Positions 60,916-64,000 of a DNA stretch of 64,000 nt are shown in pieces; the stretch's first letter is position 1, and each line of letters begins with the position of its first letter. Made by a program: the position numbers and the translations under genes. The notes beneath the pieces were generated by a model that worked only from the letters and a program-made list of their open reading frames with translations, did no database searches and had not been told where the DNA came from. Source of the DNA: Pyrococcus yayanosii CH1 (GTDB lineage: Archaea > Methanobacteriota_B > Thermococci > Thermococcales > Thermococcaceae); contig NC_015680.1 of the NCBI RefSeq assembly GCF_000215995.1, forward strand, positions 1,054,001-1,118,000, in the 5' to 3' direction.

Positions 60916-63685
60916 TTAAGAGGTTAAAATTTCAACAATTTTCGATCCAGTGTTTGAGTACTCGACAATTATAGGCGTATGAGGTATGTAACCCAATTCT
61001 AGAAAGACATCAACTGCAACTTTAGTGCCAAATCTATCGGAACCTGCAAGTACGACAATAATTCTGCCATTGTGAATAGTTGCCATTATCAGCCCTCTGT
61101 GTTTACCTGGCCACTCGTTAGTTACGACATATGGAAAGAGCCTAGCATTGGTCATATAATGTTTAGTTAGGTTATTGGCAAGGGGTCCTCCAACAAGTAT
61201 TAGCACCTTTCCAGAGGGTCCCGTAAAGCTTACATCGTCCGTGAGAGTGATGTCCATTTTGTAAGCTATCATTTTAGCGTACTCTTTATCCACCCTGTTG
61301 AATCCATACACCACCGTCACGTTCGAGAGAGTATCATCCGGGACGCTTGGAATGTGGATGTACTCATTATCAAGGGCAATGACAATAGGCCGAAGCCTCA
61401 TGCCATACTTTTCCCAAAACGAAATATTGGGTATTGCTACCTCGATAGTATCGTTTAGTATCATAGAATATTTGAAAATGTTCCCATAGAACATGCTGTA
61501 GGTAAATTCCTGACCCCAAAACGAATACCGTGTGAATATTGGATAGTTAATGTCACCCATCCAGATATAGAGTTGCTTATCTATGAATTCGTAGGCAGGT
61601 TTCGAGAGCTTAATTGCAATCCATGTGGTTCCGTTCAGTTTGAATGCCCTGACCCACCTTATGTTTTTAGCTCCCTTAGCCTCAATATAAAGTTTGTTCC
61701 AATCCCAGAGGCTCCCATCCAAACTCATCCCTAACTCGAGATTGTCAGGAATGCCATTGTTATTGCTGTCGGAAGTTATAGGAGAACTCCCATGGACGAC
61801 TTCAACGAAATCTGGAATTCCATCCTTATCGCTGTCCATAGAATATTTTTCATGAATATCCTCGAGTACTGCTGTTATGAGATAATTAGCTTCTTGATAT
61901 TTGTCTTGTAGTGTATATTTGAAAGCCTCATTGATTAGTCGTTTTTCTTTGCTGATGTCAATGCCAATGTCCTGAAGCCTCCTCGTGAGGGACATTGCAT
62001 AGCTTATCTTTCTTATAAGCCTGCTGTAGTTCCCTGAAAGCCAGTAGTTAATCGACTCTATACTTGGTGGGACTGGTGTGTGGGTTGAGTAGAACTCAAA
62101 AAAGTCCGATTTGCCCCCATACTCAGTTAAAAGGTTCAGAAACTCCTGCCTAGAAACATTTTTTTCTAATCCTGAGCTTGCTGACAAAATCCTTGAAGGC
62201 TTGGCTGACAAAGAAGTTCTCAACGTATGGTAGTGAGAGGTAAGGTGTGTATTCGGGATTTCCTTTGTTAGCTTCAATGTCAATGAAGGCATAGAACATC
62301 GCTGGAGGCATTTCATGGTTTAGGACAAAGAACTTCACGGTGTCCTCGAAGTCATCGAAGTAATTTTTCCGTTCGTAGTCGTAGACGTCAAGATCAAAAC
62401 TGTATATAGCGTTCCTATCAACATTTGCACCAATTTCCTCCACGATATCCAAGAACTCATCGAGCGAAATTGTGGTGTATTGATATCTCGACAGAGCCTC
62501 TGCATAGGCATCTGCAAGTGTTTTCCCGACCTTATTTAATTGTCTTTCAAGGTAAACAGCCATAACGTATTCATAAAGATATGTGCGAACCTGCTCAATG
62601 TACTTATCCTCGGGCGACCAGCGCTTTAACCTATCCCTGCCCCCGCGCATGTAGAGAAGATAATATAGATAATGGTGACCGAGATAACGTCTTTCCTTTG
62701 TATACTCATATGCAAGGGTGAAGGAATAGTACATAGGAAATCCCTCACCAAATCCAAGAGACCTTCTTGGATCTCTTGAGTAAGTTTGGATGCCCAGAAT
62801 TGAAATCCATGTGTGAACTATGTGGTGTGCTATGTGATCCTGCCTTACATTTTGATCAAAGTGCCAGAATCCCATCCAGTTTGGCGTTATATGAGCCAGT
62901 CCGGTTATTGTGAATCTTTCAGGACTGGGATATCTAAACAGATCCTCCAATCTCTGAGTATAGAAAATAACCTCATTTAGGCTTTCTCTTGCGTCTTCAT
63001 CCAAAAGGACATCGCGTGTTATCAACGGAACCTGCTCAAGAAGTTTGTTATGAATAATACGGTGAGGCTTTTCAAATAAGACATACGTGTATATTCTGCC
63101 ATTGGAGGTCATCGAGTACTTGTATGTTACCTTTCCGGCAACAACGTTCATTCTCAAGAACTCTCTAAGCTTCGCGGTAATCTTGTTGTTTGTTTCCGGC
63201 TTTATTGGAGTGTACAGTTCCCAGCCTTTGGGAAGCAAGAATGTTATCTCCGCCGTCTCGTCAAGTAGATCCGGATAATAAATCAAGACATGCTCAAGCC
63301 CTATCGCCGCAAATCCTTCTGCAACTCCTGGATTTTTGTGGTAATTTTTGATAATCTCATACAAGTCATAATGAACGATGTATCGTATCTTGCAAACATT
63401 TTTAATCTTTTCAACTACCCAATCCTGAGATATTCTGCATCCTTCATAGCTTTTTAGTTCTATAGCCGCCCCAGGAGGCAACCAGCGGACTCCTAAGTGG
63501 ACAGAATCTTGGTACAGGGGTATCTCGGCGTCTATTACCAACTCCCGGCTCCTGTTGTTCACTGTAATTGTATACTTTATTATTCCATTAGATAGCTCTT
63601 TTGCCTCAACGCGAGACACTCCAAATTGGGATAAGTTGGGACAAACAAATAGTAGCACAATTAAAATAGCAAAGCCCTTCTTCAT
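60916..63685 (-). CDS. Very large secreted surface protein with gluzincin-like domain, frameshifted
   Basis: About 922 residues if one base is removed. Signal peptide (FAILIVLLFVCPNLSQFG), an outer beta domain, and a peptidase-like HHIVHTW (287-293) followed by GFGEGFPMYY that matches M1/M61 gluzincins except that Glu is His. Calcium-binding-like DSDKDGIPDF and SDSNNNGIPDN follow, then a C-terminal surface domain. The frame breaks in an A7 run (62159-62165); six A would read FVSKLRIRKNVSRQEFLN through. ATG follows GGTGGGTA-like GAGGTGGGTA. Confidence 0.75.
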
Positions 63686-63960
63686 AGATTACCCACCTCT
63701 TTCCCATTTGTTAGTCTGAAACGGTATGCTCCTTCTTCATTATTCTCATCCCTCACCACCGATCTCGCTGAGCTCATAGGGTTTCGATCCAAAAGTATAA
63801 AACTTTTTCTCAGGTTCTCTAAAAGTCCCTCAAGTTCCGGGCAAAGATGCTTTGCCACGAGACCATAGCTCTTCTCCTAGCCGTAAGACAAATTGACTCC
63901 AATTTTCTCTCTAAATCCCTCAGGATTCCTCTCGCCCGGTTCTCCTTTATTTTTCGTTGT
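63611..63960 (-). pseudogene. Open frame with internal stop upstream of the surface protein
   Basis: Minus-strand frame TTKNKGEPGERNPEGFREKI then GVNLSYG, an in-frame TAG (63877-63879), then EKSYGLVAKHLCPELEGLLE and NLRKSFILLDRNPMSSARSV. It has a protein-like composition but no start codon and runs into the surface gene's leader. It is probably a gene remnant. Its right part fills most of the window-edge gap; the last 40 bases hold A/T-rich sequence. Confidence 0.35.
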
Positions 63961-64000
63961 TTAGAATTTAGAGTGAATTGAGCATACCAAAAGTTTTTAA

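Noticed and set aside
63877-63879. TAG read as pyrrolysine
   Set aside because: No Pyl system is known in Thermococcales, and the frame has no start codon.

Overview
The window comes from a hyperthermophilic euryarchaeon of the order Thermococcales (Thermococcus or Pyrococcus). The basis is a complete archaellum operon with EarA, TFE, ABCE1, RIO2, Trm5, a GPN-loop GTPase, S6e, archaeal TATA/BRE promoters with GGAGGTGATC-type ribosome binding sites, many GTG/TTG starts, tRNA genes with encoded CCA, and a protein ending in a CGP-CTERM-like tail. Genes are dense and convergent neighbours often overlap by tens of bases.

Layout. 1-5.5 kb: Fe-S assembly genes (sufBC) facing a NifX-like protein, a metallo-beta-lactamase-fold protein, a DUF134 regulator, a membrane-anchored winged-helix protein and a radical SAM enzyme. 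5.5-17 kb: rRNA/tRNA m5C methylase, purB, a candidate C/D box RNA, ridA, ABCE1, a zinc alcohol dehydrogenase and a four-gene BMP-type nucleoside ABC transporter. 17-26 kb: housekeeping genes (Trm5, GPN GTPase, MinD, S6e, TFE), a CW_binding_2/winged-helix membrane protein and tRNA-Lys and tRNA-Gln. 26-30 kb: a compact surface-filament-like locus with two DUF1102 exported proteins, a third small protein sharing their mature N-terminal motif, a SipW/S26B-type signal peptidase fused to an extra domain, and a DUF5305 protein, preceded by a membrane HTH regulator. 30-44 kb: an HD protein, a DUF434 protein, a large Thr-stalked surface protein, then the archaellum operon (flaJ-flaB, three archaellins), an associated methyltransferase and EarA. 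The archaellin promoter carries tandem TACATA palindromes.

44-56 kb holds a coiled-coil protein, three HEAT-repeat genes (one broken), a PQQ-like propeller, DUF432-MscS, a METTL5-like methylase, a frameshifted radical SAM gene, a UPF0200 kinase-like gene, a convincing H/ACA guide RNA and a DUF835 membrane protein. 56-64 kb holds rio2, a sugar-nucleotide epimerase, a DUF4143 ATPase, an NDP-sugar pyrophosphorylase, gene debris and a very large frameshifted surface protein with a mutated gluzincin motif.

Most promising for novelty are the SipW/DUF1102/DUF5305 locus, the EarA-box promoter coupled to an archaellum operon that runs on into a Thr-stalked surface protein, the H/ACA and C/D guide RNA candidates, and four apparent frameshifts. 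Two of these (flaC and the 922-residue surface protein) lie exactly on A7 runs, so polymerase slippage, real mutation and sequencing error need to be told apart.
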